Shown piece by piece: positions 37,463 through 45,700 of a DNA stretch of 64,000 nucleotides. How positions within the stretch are numbered: the first letter of the stretch is position 1; each line of letters starts with the position of its first letter. The position numbers and the translations under genes were made by a program. This stretch comes from Nocardia arthritidis (GTDB taxonomy: Bacteria; Actinomycetota; Actinomycetes; Mycobacteriales; Mycobacteriaceae), in NCBI RefSeq assembly GCF_011801145.1, contig NZ_CP046172.1, positions 5,766,001-5,830,000 on the forward strand, given 5' to 3'. The notes beneath the pieces are model-generated. The model searched no databases and was not told where the DNA came from. It saw only the letters and a program-made list of their open reading frames with translations.

Positions 37463-38436
37463 CCGTTGTACTTCGGGGTCGGTGGCGCGGGCGGCGGGCC
37501 GATGACGCCGAGATCCGCACTGTAGATCCGCTGCCAGGTGCCGTCGCCGCGGACCCGCTCCAGCACCCCGTTGACGAAGCGGACCAGCTGATCGCTGCCC
37601 TTGGGCAGGCCGACCGCGTACGCGCCGGTGCCGAGCGATTCCCCGACGATCGACAGGTTGTGGTCCTGGGCCATCAGCCCGTAGAGAATCGGTTCGTCAC
37701 CGAAGATCGCGTCCACCTGCCCCTGCTGCAGCGCGACCAGGCAGTCGGTCCAGTTGGTCACCCCGATCACCTTGGGCCGCTTGGGCAGTGCGAACACCGC
37801 GGCCACCGAACTGCTGCCGTTGAGCACGCACAGCCGCTTGCCGCCCGCGCTGGCCCCGTCGGTGATGCCCGAACCCTTCACGACCAGGAATCGTTCCGGT
37901 GCGTAGTAGTAGACGGTGGAGAAGTCGACATCGCGGCGGCGCTCGCAGGTCGCGGTGAAGGTGCGCACGACCATGTCGACCTGTTTGCTCTGCAGTGCCG
38001 TGCTGCGGTCCTGCGCGGTGAGCGTGCGCAGCTCGATCTTGTTGGGATCGTCGAACAGGTCGCGCGCGATCTCCCGCGCCAGGTCGATATCGAATCCCTT
38101 CAGCTCGCCGGAGACCGGGTCGCGGAAGCCGAACAGGTAGGTGTTCTGGTCGACGCCCACGCGTAGCCTGCCGCGCGCGAGAATCGCCGCCATCGGCGAA
38201 CTCGGCGGCACCGCAAGGGGTTTCGGCTGTAGGCCGGGCCGCAGGCTGGTCTCGACATCACACGAACCCTCGGCGGGCCCCTGCGGCGGGGCGGTGATCT
38301 CGGCGGCGTCGGGCGGCAGTGGGCTCACGGCGCCGATATTGCTCCCGGCAGGCACGTGCGAGCCGGAGCAGGCGGCGGTGAACAGGATGACGCCCGCGAG
38401 TACGGCGGACCGCAACCGCCTTGCCCAAACCTTCAC
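37459..38436 (-). CDS. glnH: Glutamate-binding lipoprotein GlnH
   Basis: A 325-residue ABC-type solute-binding protein. GTG 38436 follows GGAGG. A signal with lipobox (AGVILFTAAC) anchors it to the membrane. The type 3 periplasmic-binding fold is clear: RGRLRVGVDQNTYLFGF, GELKGFDIDLAREIARDLF, VDMVVRTFTATCERRRDVDFS, and a late IFGDEPILYGLM. No permease or ATPase is adjacent. In mycobacteria GlnH senses Asp/Glu and signals through the membrane protein GlnX to PknG. The same gene order here supports that role. It overlaps glnX by GTGA and the coiled-coil gene by ATGA. Confidence 0.88.
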
Positions 38437-39704
38437 AGGTACTCCTCCAGCCGCGGCCAGATTCCGGCGGCCACCGCGCCCGCGGCCACGAGCAGCAGCA
38501 CCAGTGCGCCCTCGGGGCCGACCAGGAAGAAGCCACCGCCGGTGTCGACATCGTCGCGCACATCGCCCCTGATCTGGGTGATATTCGTCTGTAATGCGCT
38601 GTCGAGGTGGGTGAACCGGCTGGCCGACGCGTCGCGGCCGCCGCCGATCGCCTGCTCGACCGCCGCCGGGTAATTCGCGGCCTGATAGGCCGCAACCTGT
38701 TTGCCGTGGCTTTCCACCCAGCCGTTGAATTCCGGCCACGCGGTGGAATCCTTGGCCAGCGAACTGGTGAGCAGGGCGCGCAGTTCATCGCTGTGCGCCT
38801 TGTATTTGTCCTCGATGGCGGTGATCTCGCCGCGGGTGACCAGCTCCTGGGTCTCGTCGGAGCGCGCCTGCTGCGCGAGAATCCTTGCCCGGGAAAGGTT
38901 GTCGAATCTGTTGGTGGCGCCGCCGGGACCGGTGTCGACGGTCGCGCTCGCGGCAAGGCCCGCTCCGGTGACCCACAGTCCCGCCAGCAGCACCGCGCAG
39001 GCCGCGGCCAGCACGCCGAGGTTGACGCGACGGTTGGTGCGGCGCAACAGGATCAGCGAACAGGCCAGGCAGGCCAGCAGGGTGAGCAGCAGCAGAGCGA
39101 CGGTGAGCAGCGGCGGCCCGGTGAGCGCGCGCTCCTGGTCGCGGACCGCGGCGAAGCGGGCGCCGGTGAGCCGTTCGGCGTTGGGCAGCAACGAATTCTG
39201 CATCAGCGTCGAGGCCTCGTGCAGATACGCCGAGCCGACCGGGTAGCCCTGCCGGTTGTTCGCGCGGGCGGCCTCGACCATACCGGTGTAGGCGGGCAGG
39301 TCGGCGGCGATGCGGGCGAGGACCTGTCTGGTCATCGCGTCGTCGGCGCCCGCGGTGGCATCGGCGAGCGCGGCCGCGGCGTCGGCCAGCGATTGCTGAT
39401 AGTGGGCGCGCACGTCGGCGGGTTCGATACCCGCGGATAGGAATGCGGTGGCGGCCGTGGCGTCGGCGGCCGAGAGCGCGACATAGAGCCGCTGCGCCGC
39501 GTCGGCGAGCGGCTCGGTGCGATTCAGCAGCGTATCGCGCTGAGTGAGCTTGTCGCCCAACTGATTCGCACCGACCAGTCCGGTGACCAGACACAGCGCG
39601 ATGGTCAGCACCGCGACTCCGCCGATGGCGCCCGGCGCGGTCGCGGCGAAACGCCGCAACCATCCCACCCCCGCGCCGACGGCTACCGGTAGCCGAAAAC
39701 CCAC
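38433..39704 (-). CDS. glnX: Membrane sensor protein GlnX
   Basis: A 423-residue membrane protein, first gene of the operon. Four hydrophobic segments are visible: GAIGGVAVLTIALCLVTGLV, LLTVALLLLTLLACLACSLI, LAAACAVLLAGLWVTGAGLA and GALVLLLVAAGAVAAGIW. Two helical extracytoplasmic domains of about 130 residues lie between them (LTQRDTLLNRTEPLADAAQ; RARILAQQARSDETQEL), like methyl-accepting four-helix sensors. GTG 39704 is preceded by AAGGGGGG. Mycobacterial GlnX links GlnH ligand binding to PknG; synteny supports the same here. The promoter must lie in the roughly 120 bp up to 39827, where no clear site was recognised. Confidence 0.85.
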   Translation of the reverse strand: MGFRLPVAVGAGVGWLRRFAATAPGAIGGVAVLTIALCLVTGLVGANQLGDKLTQRDTLLNRTEPLADAAQRLYVALSAADATAATAFLSAGIEPADVRAHYQQSLADAAAALADATAGADDAMTRQVLARIAADLPAYTGMVEAARANNRQGYPVGSAYLHEASTLMQNSLLPNAERLTGARFAAVRDQERALTGPPLLTVALLLLTLLACLACSLILLRRTNRRVNLGVLAAACAVLLAGLWVTGAGLAASATVDTGPGGATNRFDNLSRARILAQQARSDETQELVTRGEITAIEDKYKAHSDELRALLTSSLAKDSTAWPEFNGWVESHGKQVAAYQAANYPAAVEQAIGGGRDASASRFTHLDSALQTNITQIRGDVRDDVDTGGGFFLVGPEGALVLLLVAAGAVAAGIWPRLEEYL

Positions 39705-39826
39705 ACCGCCCCCCTTCTCGAACCGGTCGGCGTTCCCGTTCGCGATAGTACGGGAGGCCGCCGACATTGTCGCCGGATGGGCTTGCCCCACGAATCACCG
39801 GGTGGATTAGGGGTTTTTCGGTGCTG

Positions 39827-40159
39827 TCACGCGGTTTCGTCGTCGAACGGCCACAGCCTGCGCGCGAAGGTGTTCTCCGGCGACACCGTGATCACATCGC
39901 ATACCCGAACCACCTCGGCCGGGATCTCACCATCGAAATGCGCTGGCCCGGGGACGATCACGGCCTCGGCATCGATCCGGCGCGCCGTGGCGATCAGCCG
40001 GGCGACGGGAGCGTCGGTCTCCGGCCCGAAGGCGATGGTCTTGGCCAGGTCGTAGCCGAGCCGCTTGGCCGTGCTGCGTATGAGCGTTTCGTCCCAGACT
40101 TGTGAGACGCCGGACACATCACGACGCAGGTAGCCAATTGCCTTGGGGCGCAGACTCAT
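39827..40159 (-). CDS. Small conserved protein, resolvase-N-like
   Basis: A 110-residue protein. It starts KAIGYLRRDVSGVSQVWDET, which resembles the first strand and loop of serine recombinase catalytic domains ('aigYlRvS...'). IRSTAKRLGYDLAKTIAF, then a Ser-free loop, and AVIVPGPAHFDGEIPAEVVRVCDVI follow. The catalytic Ser of recombinases is replaced around DVSG, and there is no DNA-binding region, so recombinase activity is unlikely. I know similar short proteins as repeated Nocardia hypotheticals; function unknown. No strong ribosome site precedes ATG 40159. Confidence 0.65.
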   Translation of the reverse strand: MSLRPKAIGYLRRDVSGVSQVWDETLIRSTAKRLGYDLAKTIAFGPETDAPVARLIATARRIDAEAVIVPGPAHFDGEIPAEVVRVCDVITVSPENTFARRLWPFDDETA

Positions 40160-40185
40160 TGGTCAACTGTCGCATACCTTCGCCA

Positions 40186-40202
40186 CCGGGCCCCGAGCCC
40201 GG
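40186..40202 (-). terminator. Possible terminator after the MFS gene
   Basis: CCGGGC and GCCCGG form a six-bp GC stem with a five-base loop, flanked by an A/T run (AAAATTT). It lies 73 bases beyond the MFS stop, so the assignment is tentative. Confidence 0.3.
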
Positions 40203-40274
40203 GGCGGAAAATTTACGGTCCGGTGATCTCGAGGCAACCCGCCGATCGGCCTGGCGCGCCGCGACATACCGCCG

Positions 40275-41831
40275 TCATCGCGCCGCGACCAGCACACCGA
40301 CGTCGGAACGCACGCCGGGATCGGTGACGCGAACGGCCAGGGCAGGCGCGAAATGCATGGGCCGCGAGACCGGCGGCGGCACATTCGGGCGGGGACCGCG
40401 CGGGCCGACCGGCAGCGAAAGCGTCCGCCGCGCGGCGGGTCCGGTGGCGATGCGGGTCACGATGAGCGCGGCGACGGTCAGCACCGCGATGGTGTGCCAG
40501 CTCGCCGCCGCGGGCGCGTGGAAGTCGGCGGCCGACCGCAGCGCGTCGGGGTGGCCGCCGATGATCGAGCCGATCACCGCGACCCCGATGGTCTGCCCGA
40601 GCTGACGCGAGGTGGTGGCCAAACTCGCCGCGACACCGGCCTGTTCGATGGGCAGCCCGGCCACCGCGGTCGCCGTGATCGGCGTATTGATCAACCCGAT
40701 GCCCGCGCCGAAGACCGCGTACCCGGCGAGCAGCGCCGCCCGAACACTGGTGTCGAAGGTGAAACCCAGCAGCACCGCGGCGCCGGTGGCCGCGCTCGCG
40801 CCCGCGGTCAGCGCGATACGAGCGCCGCGCTCGGCGACCAATCGCCCCGACAGCGGCCCGAAGACGAACATGGCCGCCGCCATCGGCAGCAGCGACAGCC
40901 CGGCACGCAGCGCGGTGTCGCCCCGGATCTCTTGGAGATAAAAGGTATTCAGGAACAGGAACCCGCCGAGCGCGGCGTACGCCAGCGCCGCGATCACGAA
41001 CGCGCCGCTGAACAACACCGATCGGAAGGCGCGCGGATCGATCAGCGGATCGCGGTGCCGCGGCTCGTATCGGAGCAATACCGTCAGACAGGCCGCCGCG
41101 CCGAGCAGGCAGCCCACGGTCACCGCCGAACGCCAACCCCGGTGCGGCCCTTCGATGATCGCGAACACCAGCAGGCCGAGCGTCCCGGTCAGCAGCAGCT
41201 GCCCGATCGGGTCCAGCACTCGCGGCAGCTCCGATTTCGACTGCGGCACAAGGAAGCTCGTCGCCACCACGGCCACCGCCGCGATCGGCACATTGATGAG
41301 GAATACGGCGCCCCAGCCGACGGCGTCCACCAGCAACCCGCCGACCACCGGACCAGCGGCCATGCTGACGCCGATCGACGCACCCCAGACGCCGATGGCG
41401 CGCACCCGGGCCCGCGGCTCGGTGAACACCGCGGTGATGATCGCCATGGCCACCGGATTCAGCATCGAACCGCCGACGGCCTGCGCGATACGGAAGGTGA
41501 TGAGCCAGCCGAGCGACGGCGCGAGACCACAGGCCAGCGATCCGACAGCGAATATCACGGTGCCCAACTGGAAGACGGTGCGCCTGCCGATCCGATCGGC
41601 GAGCGCCCCCGAGAAGGTCAGCAGGCAGGCCAGCACCAGCGTGTAGCCCGCGGCGACCCACTGCGCGCCGGCGACGGATGCGCCCAGGTCACGGCGGATC
41701 GCGGGTAGTGCGACATTCACCGCGGTGGTATCGAGATTGGCCATCACCACGGCGGTGCAGCAGATCGCCAGCACCGCCGCACGCCGACCCACTGTCGGCT
41801 CTCCGGACGCGTTGGGCGCAGTGAATGTCAC
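40275..41831 (-). CDS. DHA2-type MFS drug efflux transporter
   Basis: A 518-residue transporter with about 14 helices. Motif A appears as GALADRIGRRTVFQLG, helix 1 as VVMANLDTTAVNVALPAIRRDLG (the D-x-T-x-V-N-x-A-L-P signature of the EmrB/QacA group), and motif C as GASIGVSMAAGPVVGGLLV. Such pumps export lipophilic drugs or dyes with protons. GTG 41831 has AAGGA seven bases ahead. No TetR neighbour is present. The 5' side abuts the complete palindromic element. Confidence 0.88.
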   Translation of the reverse strand: MTFTAPNASGEPTVGRRAAVLAICCTAVVMANLDTTAVNVALPAIRRDLGASVAGAQWVAAGYTLVLACLLTFSGALADRIGRRTVFQLGTVIFAVGSLACGLAPSLGWLITFRIAQAVGGSMLNPVAMAIITAVFTEPRARVRAIGVWGASIGVSMAAGPVVGGLLVDAVGWGAVFLINVPIAAVAVVATSFLVPQSKSELPRVLDPIGQLLLTGTLGLLVFAIIEGPHRGWRSAVTVGCLLGAAACLTVLLRYEPRHRDPLIDPRAFRSVLFSGAFVIAALAYAALGGFLFLNTFYLQEIRGDTALRAGLSLLPMAAAMFVFGPLSGRLVAERGARIALTAGASAATGAAVLLGFTFDTSVRAALLAGYAVFGAGIGLINTPITATAVAGLPIEQAGVAASLATTSRQLGQTIGVAVIGSIIGGHPDALRSAADFHAPAAASWHTIAVLTVAALIVTRIATGPAARRTLSLPVGPRGPRPNVPPPVSRPMHFAPALAVRVTDPGVRSDVGVLVAAR

Positions 41832-41892
41832 GCCAGCATCCTTGCAGCTTCAAACCGAAATGCGTGGTAGGGCCGGTTGTGTCCGCGCGCCC

Positions 41893-42056
41893 AAGGCCCT
41901 GTGTCGAAGTCCGGCCGGATGCATCCGCGGTCCAGCTCGTCGCCTGGCAAGGCGGAGGAGGAGCCGATACCGGGGTTGTATCGGCGACGACGACAACGCG
42001 GCCAGGCGGCGAGCTGGGCCGCGGAGGCGCCGGATGGGACTTCGACACAGGGCCTT
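41893..42056. repeat. Complete 164-bp palindromic repeat element
   Basis: The element is bounded by perfect 20-bp terminal inverted repeats: AAGGCCCTGTGTCGAAGTCC at 41893-41912 and its reverse complement at 42037-42056. The arms remain largely complementary inward (about 41893-41950 against 41999-42056). A seven-bp hairpin CCGATAC/GTATCGG (41964-41984) is at the centre. It has no reading frame of its own, starts one base from the XRE stop codon and ends upstream of the MFS gene. A partial copy is at 3073-3182. MITE-like or REP-like mobility is an inference. Confidence 0.85.
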
Positions 42057-42923
42057 TCAGCCGGGCGGGCGGATTCGGTCGTCGGTCCAACGCGGCAGCG
42101 CGGACCTGATCAGCTCCTTGGCCTGATCGCCGTAGCGGGCCTGCCGGTGCAGTGCGGCCCAGGCCTGTTCGTAGTATCGCAGCTCCGAAGGGCGGGTGAC
42201 GGTCAGCTCGGCGCTGATCGTCTCCACCATCGCCATCCGCTGATCGAACATGTCGAATGATGTTGTGGTATAGATGAATTCGGAATCGAACGGCACGACG
42301 CCGAAGATCAGCCGCGGATTGTCGAATGCGGTTTCGAGCAGCCGATGCAGCTGTTCGGTCATCACCCCGGCATCACCGACCACGGTATGCAGCGCGGATT
42401 CGTGTACCAGCGTGGCGATCCGGTGATTGCCGCGCCGCAGCACCTGCTGGCGCTCCAGCCGCGCGGCCACCGCGTCGGCCAGGTCGTCGTGCGTGCCGAG
42501 GAACCGGATACATTGCGACAGAACAGCTCTCGCGTACGCCTCGGTTTGCAGCAGTCCGGGCACCAGCACCACCGTATAGGTGCGCCGCAGCCGGGTTCTG
42601 CTCTCCAGTTCGATTGCGCGCCGCTGCCTGCGCGCGTGGCCGGTGGCCGCGACCCGCTTCCACTCCGCCCACTGCGCCTCCACATTCCGCAGTGCCGCAA
42701 TGAGATCGGGCAGCGCGAGCTCGGCGTCGCAGACCCGGCACCAGATGGCGACATCGTCCTCGCTCGGCGCCTGCTTACCGTGTTCGATGCGGCTCGTCTT
42801 GGACCAGTGCCAGCCCGCGGCGGTGCTGAATCGCCTGCCGTCGAGCCGCGCGTCCTTGCGGAGTTCGCGCAGCCGGGCGCCGAGAACCTGCCTGGCCTGG
42901 TCGGCCGCCGTTACGCCCGCCAT
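42057..42923 (-). CDS. XRE-family regulator with DUF5753 domain
   Basis: A 288-residue regulator. The N-terminal Xre helix-turn-helix reads LGARLRELRKDARLDGRRFS then TAAGWHWSKTSRIEHGKQAP, where the S/T-K-x-S-R-I-E motif is typical. The remaining 180 residues are DUF5753: IRLRRTYTVVLVPGLLQTEAY-like 'ipgLLQT..YA', VHESALHTVVG and 'FYEQAWAALH' variant YYEQAWAALHRQA. Actinomycetes carry many copies, often beside DUF397 or DUF6879 proteins, as differentiation or toxin-antitoxin-like regulators. Here the upstream DUF6879 gene overlaps it by 13 bp. ATG 42923 chosen. Confidence 0.88.
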   Translation of the reverse strand: MAGVTAADQARQVLGARLRELRKDARLDGRRFSTAAGWHWSKTSRIEHGKQAPSEDDVAIWCRVCDAELALPDLIAALRNVEAQWAEWKRVAATGHARRQRRAIELESRTRLRRTYTVVLVPGLLQTEAYARAVLSQCIRFLGTHDDLADAVAARLERQQVLRRGNHRIATLVHESALHTVVGDAGVMTEQLHRLLETAFDNPRLIFGVVPFDSEFIYTTTSFDMFDQRMAMVETISAELTVTRPSELRYYEQAWAALHRQARYGDQAKELIRSALPRWTDDRIRPPG

Positions 42924-43447
42924 CGGAATGCGTAGTCCCCGAATGGAATCGCCGCCGCCCACACCCGGTCGCGAATTTCGGCCGCGGCGGCGACGAGCAC
43001 CGGATCGCGGGTGGCCGCCGCGCCGACCCAGTACCCGGCGGCGTCGAAAAGGCTGTAGGCGACGGTGGAATCGTCGAGCATCCAGAAATCCTCCGCGGCC
43101 GCGTCGGCCGGATCGGCCTCGGTGCGCGGTAGATAGCGCACGTCCTCACCGGCGGCCACATTGTGTTCGGCAAGGGCGAGCAGGTATTTCGTGTACGCAG
43201 TGTGCGGTTCGCTGACGATGCGGGCTCGCTGCACCACCACGTTGCGGGCGACGGTGGCCCGCACCTGGCGGGCCCACGGCTCGAACCAGTCGCCGCCCGG
43301 ATCCCCGCTCGGGTCGGCGAGCCAGGCCCGCAGCGAATCCGCCTCGCCTGCCGCGAGATAGTCGTCGTTGGTTTCCAAATGAAATGCCCTGTGCTGTGCT
43401 TCGTCGATCAGCTGGTCGAACGGTTCACCGGCGAGGATCCGCCTCAT
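42911..43447 (-). CDS. DUF6879 family protein
   Basis: A 178-residue acidic protein. The family pattern is visible as AFHLETNDDYLAAGEADSLR near the start, W-x-x-x-V-R in WARQVRATVARN, RARIVSEPHTAYTKYLLALA (the conserved 'R.RvvseP...Y..ye......N..aGE' segment) and ending FWMLDDSTVAYSLFDAAGYW. The family is consistently paired with DUF5753 Xre regulators in actinomycetes, as here. The molecular role is unknown; a partner or antitoxin-like regulator is possible. It overlaps the next upstream gene by 23 bp. Confidence 0.8.
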   Translation of the reverse strand: MRRILAGEPFDQLIDEAQHRAFHLETNDDYLAAGEADSLRAWLADPSGDPGGDWFEPWARQVRATVARNVVVQRARIVSEPHTAYTKYLLALAEHNVAAGEDVRYLPRTEADPADAAAEDFWMLDDSTVAYSLFDAAGYWVGAAATRDPVLVAAAAEIRDRVWAAAIPFGDYAFRWRA

Positions 43448-43751
43448 CCGGTATCACTTCCCTTCCCACCGGTAGCTCGAGCACGGCCTCGTGACTCGGA
43501 ATCGCCATGGCCGCCAACGCTTCCGCGTCGGTGAACGGGATACCGGTCAGCAGGAAGGTGCCGTGCCCGGTGTCGGAGAGTCCGGCGAGGCAGGTGCCCG
43601 GCTCGGCGTACGCGATCAGTTTGTGCGGGATCTCGATGCGGTCCACCCGTCCGGTCTTCCATCCCTGGACGGCGAAGGTGTCGCGGTCGGTGGCGTACAG
43701 CCGTGGCGATCCCTGACTGCCGGACGGCCCGCCGAGAAGTCGAATCTTCAT
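43425..43751 (-). CDS. Conserved hypothetical protein of the DUF6879/XRE trio
   Basis: A 108-residue protein starting at ATG 43751 after AAGGGGGC. It reads KIRLLGGPSGSQGSPRLYAT, DTFAVQGWKTG, IEIPHKLIAYAEPGTCLAGL and HGTFLLTGIPFTDAEALAAM. It is a small beta-rich domain ending in an acidic tail (LPVGREVIPDEADPRR). I know similar proteins next to DUF6879 genes in actinomycetes but no function. Its 3' end overlaps the DUF6879 gene, so the three genes form one operon. Confidence 0.75.
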   Translation of the reverse strand: MKIRLLGGPSGSQGSPRLYATDRDTFAVQGWKTGRVDRIEIPHKLIAYAEPGTCLAGLSDTGHGTFLLTGIPFTDAEALAAMAIPSHEAVLELPVGREVIPDEADPRR

Positions 43752-43824
43752 GCTGAAGCCCCCTTGTGTCGCGTGCGAGTGCAATGGGTTCGTCCAATGG
43801 TCGCCGTATACGGCGTAGAGCAGC

Positions 43825-43860
43825 AAGAGTGCGTGCACTTTCGCGCACTTCGATGGCTGC
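43825..43860. promoter_or_regulatory. Repeat-rich operator region upstream of the DUF6879/XRE operon
   Basis: On the minus strand AAGTGCGCG, AAAGTGCACG and the inverted GCACTC cluster within about 25 bases, some 80 bases before the first gene of the trio. Repeated GTGC/GCAC half-sites of this type suit autoregulation by the Xre protein. Confidence 0.35.
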
Positions 43861-43991
43861 GCGGCCACGGCGGTCGTAGCGTCGCCCCGTGGCGTCCGCA
43901 ACTTCATGGCAACGGGGCCGTCGCGGTGCGCCGCGAGCGGAAGGGAGTTGGCAGTGCGAAGGGATGTGCGGGTTCAGTGAGTGGAGAGCGG

Positions 43992-44240
43992 GTGCGGGCC
44001 GTCGCAAGCGTTTACCGCCTCGGCCCGAATCAACGTGCGGTACTTCGGTGTCTGGTAGACGGCACCCCACGCAGCGTCGCGGATATCTCGGCACGAACCG
44101 GCAAGTCGGGTAGACAGATTCGGGCCTGCCTGCCCTCGTTGTTGGCACTTCGCTATGTGCGCCCGACCCGCCCGGCGGGTTGGGTCATCACCGCGGCGGG
44201 GGTCAGGGCGGCCACGCTGCTTCGCATTCATTGGAACTGA
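43992..44240 (+). CDS. Small winged-helix protein
   Basis: An 82-residue basic protein. YRLGPNQRAVLRCLVDGTPR, SVADISARTGKSGRQIRACL, PSLLALRYVRPTRPAGWVIT and AAGVRAATLLRIHWN read as helix 1, helix-turn-helix, recognition helix and wing of a MarR/ArsR-like fold. GTG 43992 has GGAGAG close upstream. GTG 43977 is a second choice. It diverges from the DUF6879/XRE operon, separated by the operator-like region, and is closed by a strong hairpin. It could be a further regulator of the locus. Confidence 0.6.
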   Translation: MRAVASVYRLGPNQRAVLRCLVDGTPRSVADISARTGKSGRQIRACLPSLLALRYVRPTRPAGWVITAAGVRAATLLRIHWN

Positions 44241-44248
44241 GGTAATGC

Positions 44249-44286
44249 GTGGCGTCGGCGGCGCGAATCCGGGCCGCCGACGCCAC
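44249..44286 (+). terminator. Strong hairpin after the winged-helix gene
   Basis: A perfect 14-bp stem GTGGCGTCGGCGGC / GCCGCCGACGCCAC with a ten-base loop starts eight bases after the TGA at 44240. Confidence 0.7.
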
Positions 44287-44444
44287 ATTCGGCCGAACAG
44301 CAACTTCTTAGCTTCGAAACGACAACTCGGACAAAAGTTTACGGTGCGCGGCGGGCGAAACCGTCGGCCATGTGGAACTCGTTTGTCGATGACCGCACCG
44401 ATTCGCCAGACTTGGGGCCGGAGCACAAGCAGGGGAGGTCGGCC

Positions 44445-45698
44445 ATGTCGAATTCGAAGAGCATTCTGGTCTGCGGCGGTGGTATCGCGGGGAACGCGGT
44501 GGCACTGCAGCTGGCCCGCGCGGGCATCGCGACCACCGTCGTCGAGCGCGCATCCGCGCCGCGGCCCGGCGGCCAGGCGGTCGATCTGCGCGGGCCGAGC
44601 CGCCGGGTCGCCGAGCGGATGGGGCTGATGCCGGGTATCAGGAAGCGTCAGCTCGACGAGCGCGGCATGGCCTTCGTCGACGCGCGCGGCCGCAAGCTGG
44701 TCCGGATGCCGGTCGAGATGTTCGACGGGCGCGGGATCATCGCCGATATCGAAATCACCAGGGGCGACCTCAACCAGGTGCTGCTCGACGAAATCGACGC
44801 GCTGCCGGCAAGTTCCGGCACCGTCGACTACCGCTACGGCGAATGGGCCGAGCGGGTGCGCGAGGACGCCGACGGTGTCGAGGTGACCTTCGCCTCCGGT
44901 GCGGTCGAGCGGTTCGATCTGGTGATCGGGGCCGACGGACTGCATTCGGCGCTGCGCGAACAGGTTTTCGGGCCGGACGAGAGCATCGTCGAGAACCTCG
45001 GCGGCTACATCTCGTTCTTCACCGTCCCGACGCCATCCGGCCTGGATCTCGAAACCGGTTGGGTCGGTGTGCATATCGTGCCCGGCAGCGTATTCGCGCT
45101 GCGGCCGGACACCAATCCGGCGACCTCGATGGCGATCATCTCGGTCGGGCAGCCGCTGGTATCCGGCCTGCGCGGTGACGCGGCCGCGCAGCGACAACTG
45201 ATCCGGGAGCGGCTGACCGGTGGCGGCTGGATGATTCCGGAGGTGCTGGCCGCGATGGACGACGCGCCCGATTTCTATTTCGACGAGCTGGCCAGGGTCC
45301 GGCTGCCGAGCTGGTCGCGGGGCCGGGTGGTGCTGCTCGGCGATGCGGCGTTCTGCGGTTCGCCGGTCACCGGGATGGGCACCGCGCTGGCGATCATCGG
45401 CGCCTATCTGCTGGCCGGTGAGATCGCGACCACCCCGGACGATCACGCCCGCGCGTTCGGCCGGTACGAGGAACTGCTGCGTCCGATGGTCACGGCGATC
45501 CAGAAGGGGCTGGAAACCCGGGTGCGCCTGCGTCATCCGCGCAGCAGGGCCGGAATCGCGCTGACCTTGGCCATATTCCGGGTGATCACCGCGAGATCGC
45601 TTGCGCCGCTGCGGTCGCGGCTGAGCAAGCTGCTCGGCGACGAGGCGGACGAGTTCCCGCTGCCGGACTACTCCGGCCGCACCGAGCCGGCTGCCTGA
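44445..45698 (+). CDS. FAD-dependent monooxygenase (TetX/UbiH-like)
   Basis: A 417-residue flavoprotein starting at ATG 44445, seven bases after AGGGGAGG. The FAD motif ILVCGGGIAGNAVALQLARAG is slightly unusual (C-G-G-G-I-A-G). VDLRGPSRRVAERMG follows, the DG motif is FDLVIGADGLHSALRE, and VVLLGDAAFCGSPVTGMGTALA is the second FAD motif. The layout fits the small UbiH/TetX-type monooxygenases, which hydroxylate aromatic or polyketide compounds, some being tetracycline-inactivating. No substrate is claimed. It is convergent with an AraC regulator. Confidence 0.85.
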   Translation: MSNSKSILVCGGGIAGNAVALQLARAGIATTVVERASAPRPGGQAVDLRGPSRRVAERMGLMPGIRKRQLDERGMAFVDARGRKLVRMPVEMFDGRGIIADIEITRGDLNQVLLDEIDALPASSGTVDYRYGEWAERVREDADGVEVTFASGAVERFDLVIGADGLHSALREQVFGPDESIVENLGGYISFFTVPTPSGLDLETGWVGVHIVPGSVFALRPDTNPATSMAIISVGQPLVSGLRGDAAAQRQLIRERLTGGGWMIPEVLAAMDDAPDFYFDELARVRLPSWSRGRVVLLGDAAFCGSPVTGMGTALAIIGAYLLAGEIATTPDDHARAFGRYEELLRPMVTAIQKGLETRVRLRHPRSRAGIALTLAIFRVITARSLAPLRSRLSKLLGDEADEFPLPDYSGRTEPAA

Positions 45699-45700
45699 GC

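Noticed and set aside
43491..43976. N-terminal extension of the winged-helix gene (frame opens at 43491)
   Set aside because: This part is antisense to the 108-residue gene and its promoter region; the recognisable domain begins only after 43992.
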